A program made the translations under genes and the position numbers. From Legionella genomosp. 1 (GTDB lineage Bacteria > Pseudomonadota > Gammaproteobacteria > Legionellales > Legionellaceae), in contig CAMDJY010000053.1 in NCBI GenBank assembly GCA_945901145.1, forward strand, positions 1 through 8,420: a stretch of DNA of 8,420 bases, read 5' to 3'. How positions within the stretch are numbered: position 1 is the first letter of the stretch; each line of letters begins with the position of its first letter. The notes beneath the pieces were generated by a model. It was given only the letters and a program-made list of their open reading frames with translations. It did not search any database and had not been told where the DNA came from. Positions 7,402 to 8,420 of this stretch are shown piece after piece.

Positions 7402-7893
7402 TTAAACAACAATTTCTTCTATAGAATAAATGATCACCGGTTCAACAGGAACATCACTATGCCCTTGCTGCTGGCTAGTTTTAACTTTCGCAATCGCATC
7501 AACAATATCCATACCCTCAACAACCTCACCAAATACGCAATAACCATAATTCTGATCATTACTGTAATTTAAAAAATCATTATCAACAAGATTAATAAAG
7601 AATTGTGCCGTTGCTGAATCAGGTGCAGCAGTCCGAGCCATTGAAATCGTTCCTCTTTTGTTTGATTTAGCAACTTTTGCTTCATTTTTAATTGCCTTTT
7701 CAGTTTTCTTCTGAGTCATGTCTGCATGCAACCCACCACCCTGAATCATAAATTTATCGATGACTCGATGAAAAATCGTATTATTATAAAAGCCTGCCCG
7801 AACATAAGATAAAAAATTTTCTGTGGTTATCGGTGTGTTTTCTTGATCTAACTGCAAACGAATATCGCCTTTGGATGTGTTGATAACAATCAT
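7402..7893 (-). CDS. ppiB: Cyclophilin-type peptidyl-prolyl cis-trans isomerase, cytoplasmic
   Basis: Catalyses cis-trans isomerisation of peptidyl-proline bonds and assists protein folding. 163 residues, against 164 for E. coli PpiB, with no signal peptide, so the cytoplasmic type rather than periplasmic PpiA. The single cyclophilin domain spans the whole protein. Active-site motifs are [15 protein letters not shown] (40-54, with catalytic Arg43, Phe48 and Gln51) and GTISMART (81-88), followed by [12 protein letters not shown] (91-102). [14 protein letters not shown] (116-129) closes the pocket. ATG 7893 is preceded by GGAG 5 nt upstream. It starts 18 nt after the phosphomannomutase gene and ends 29 nt before the unknown gene, so these three probably share a transcript. 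Stop is TAA. Confidence 0.96.
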   Translation of the reverse strand: MIVINTSKGDIRLQLDQENTPITTENFLSYVRAGFYNNTIFHRVIDKFMIQGGGLHADMTQKKTEKAIKNEAKVAKSNKRGTISMARTAAPDSATAQFFINLVDNDFLNYSNDQNYGYCVFGEVVEGMDIVDAIAKVKTSQQQGHSDVPVEPVIIYSIEEIVV

Positions 7894-7911
7894 ATTTACT
7901 CCGTATTTTAC

Positions 7912-8420
7912 TTAAAATGGAATTTCTAAAGCCTCATCAATCGCTTTTAATTGTATCTTAAATAACGATTGAATTTCATGTAACTGTTCATAATTATCTG
8001 CTTCAAAACGCGCAACTAGACAGGGTGTTGTATTAGAAGCACGGATAAGACCCCATCCATGTTCAAATTCGACTCGAACACCATCTATATTAATTAATGT
8101 GGCATCAGGAAACTGTGATTCGGCGCTAAAACGATCCATAAATGAGAATTTTACATTATCAAAAATTGGAATCTTAATTTCAGGAGTATTAATACTGTCA
8201 GGGACTCTTTGACATTGTACACTGACAGAATCTGACGAATCACTAAAAATTTCGAGTAATCGACAGGCGCTATACAAGGCGTCATCAAAACCGTACCAGC
8301 GATCTTTAAAAAACAAATGGCCACTCAGTTCTCCAGCCAATGCAGCTCCGGTTTTTTTCATCACCCCTTTTACAATAGAGTGTCCCGTTGGACACATCAT
8401 CGCAACACCACCTGCCGCTT
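7912..8420 (-). CDS. algC: Phosphomannomutase/phosphoglucomutase, C-terminal part (5' end beyond window)
   Basis: Alpha-D-phosphohexomutase that interconverts 6-phospho and 1-phospho forms of mannose or glucose, supplying precursors for LPS and exopolysaccharide; cytoplasmic. About 169 C-terminal residues of an expected 460 or so are present, and the frame is open through the right edge. Visible parts are PTGHSIVKGVMKKTGA, the sugar-specificity loop GELSGHLFFKDRWYGFDDA, and the C-terminal phosphate-binding loop GLIRASNTTPCLVARFEAD. The protein ends ALEIPF, much like Pseudomonas AlgC. The active-site serine and metal-binding loop are outside the window. The symbol could equally be manB or cpsG; substrate preference cannot be read from this part. 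Stop is TAA, 18 nt before ppiB. Confidence 0.93.
   Translation of the reverse strand, partial: AAGGVAMMCPTGHSIVKGVMKKTGAALAGELSGHLFFKDRWYGFDDALYSACRLLEIFSDSSDSVSVQCQRVPDSINTPEIKIPIFDNVKFSFMDRFSAESQFPDATLINIDGVRVEFEHGWGLIRASNTTPCLVARFEADNYEQLHEIQSLFKIQLKAIDEALEIPF

Overview
The window is a compact, almost gap-free stretch of chromosome with every recognisable gene on the minus strand. It encodes central metabolism of a gammaproteobacterium. SdhA, SdhB, SdhC and SdhD align with their Escherichia coli counterparts nearly residue for residue, including the Asp that replaces one Cys at the [2Fe-2S] cluster of SdhB. The order sdhC-sdhD-sdhA-sdhB-sucA-sucB is the classical gammaproteobacterial arrangement. 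Base composition is moderately AT-rich by eye, and a phosphomannomutase/cyclophilin/unknown-gene block lies directly upstream. I infer a member or relative of the Legionellales (Coxiella/Legionella side), but the family is not proven by what I can see.

Layout in transcription order, from high to low coordinates: the C-terminal part of an AlgC-type phosphomannomutase/phosphoglucomutase (7912-8420, cut by the window edge); a cytoplasmic cyclophilin ppiB (7402-7893); a 210-residue protein I do not recognise (6740-7372); a short intergenic region (6661-6739) with a good sigma70 promoter and a small 11-bp tandem/inverted repeat; then sdhC (6286-6660), sdhD (5945-6292), sdhA (4170-5942), sdhB (3432-4157), sucA (656-3400) and sucB (1-627, cut by the window edge). 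Gaps between genes are 2 to 79 nt, and sdhC and sdhD overlap by 7 nt. There is no gene-free stretch above 300 bases, and I found no RNA gene, insertion sequence, CRISPR array or clear intrinsic terminator.

The sdh genes encode complex II (succinate:ubiquinone oxidoreductase). sucA and sucB encode the E1 and E2 parts of 2-oxoglutarate dehydrogenase. Together they cover consecutive TCA-cycle steps from 2-oxoglutarate to fumarate, apart from succinyl-CoA synthetase, which could lie beyond the left edge.

The most notable observation is in sucB. An in-frame amber codon (TAG, 361-363) falls in the linker between the lipoyl domain and the E3-binding domain. The same frame then stays open and clearly SucB-like for 120 codons to the window edge. 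The other eight genes whose ends are visible all stop with TAA, so this is the only in-frame TAG. It could be a recent nonsense mutation, a sequence error, or a read-through/suppressed codon in a gene that is normally important.
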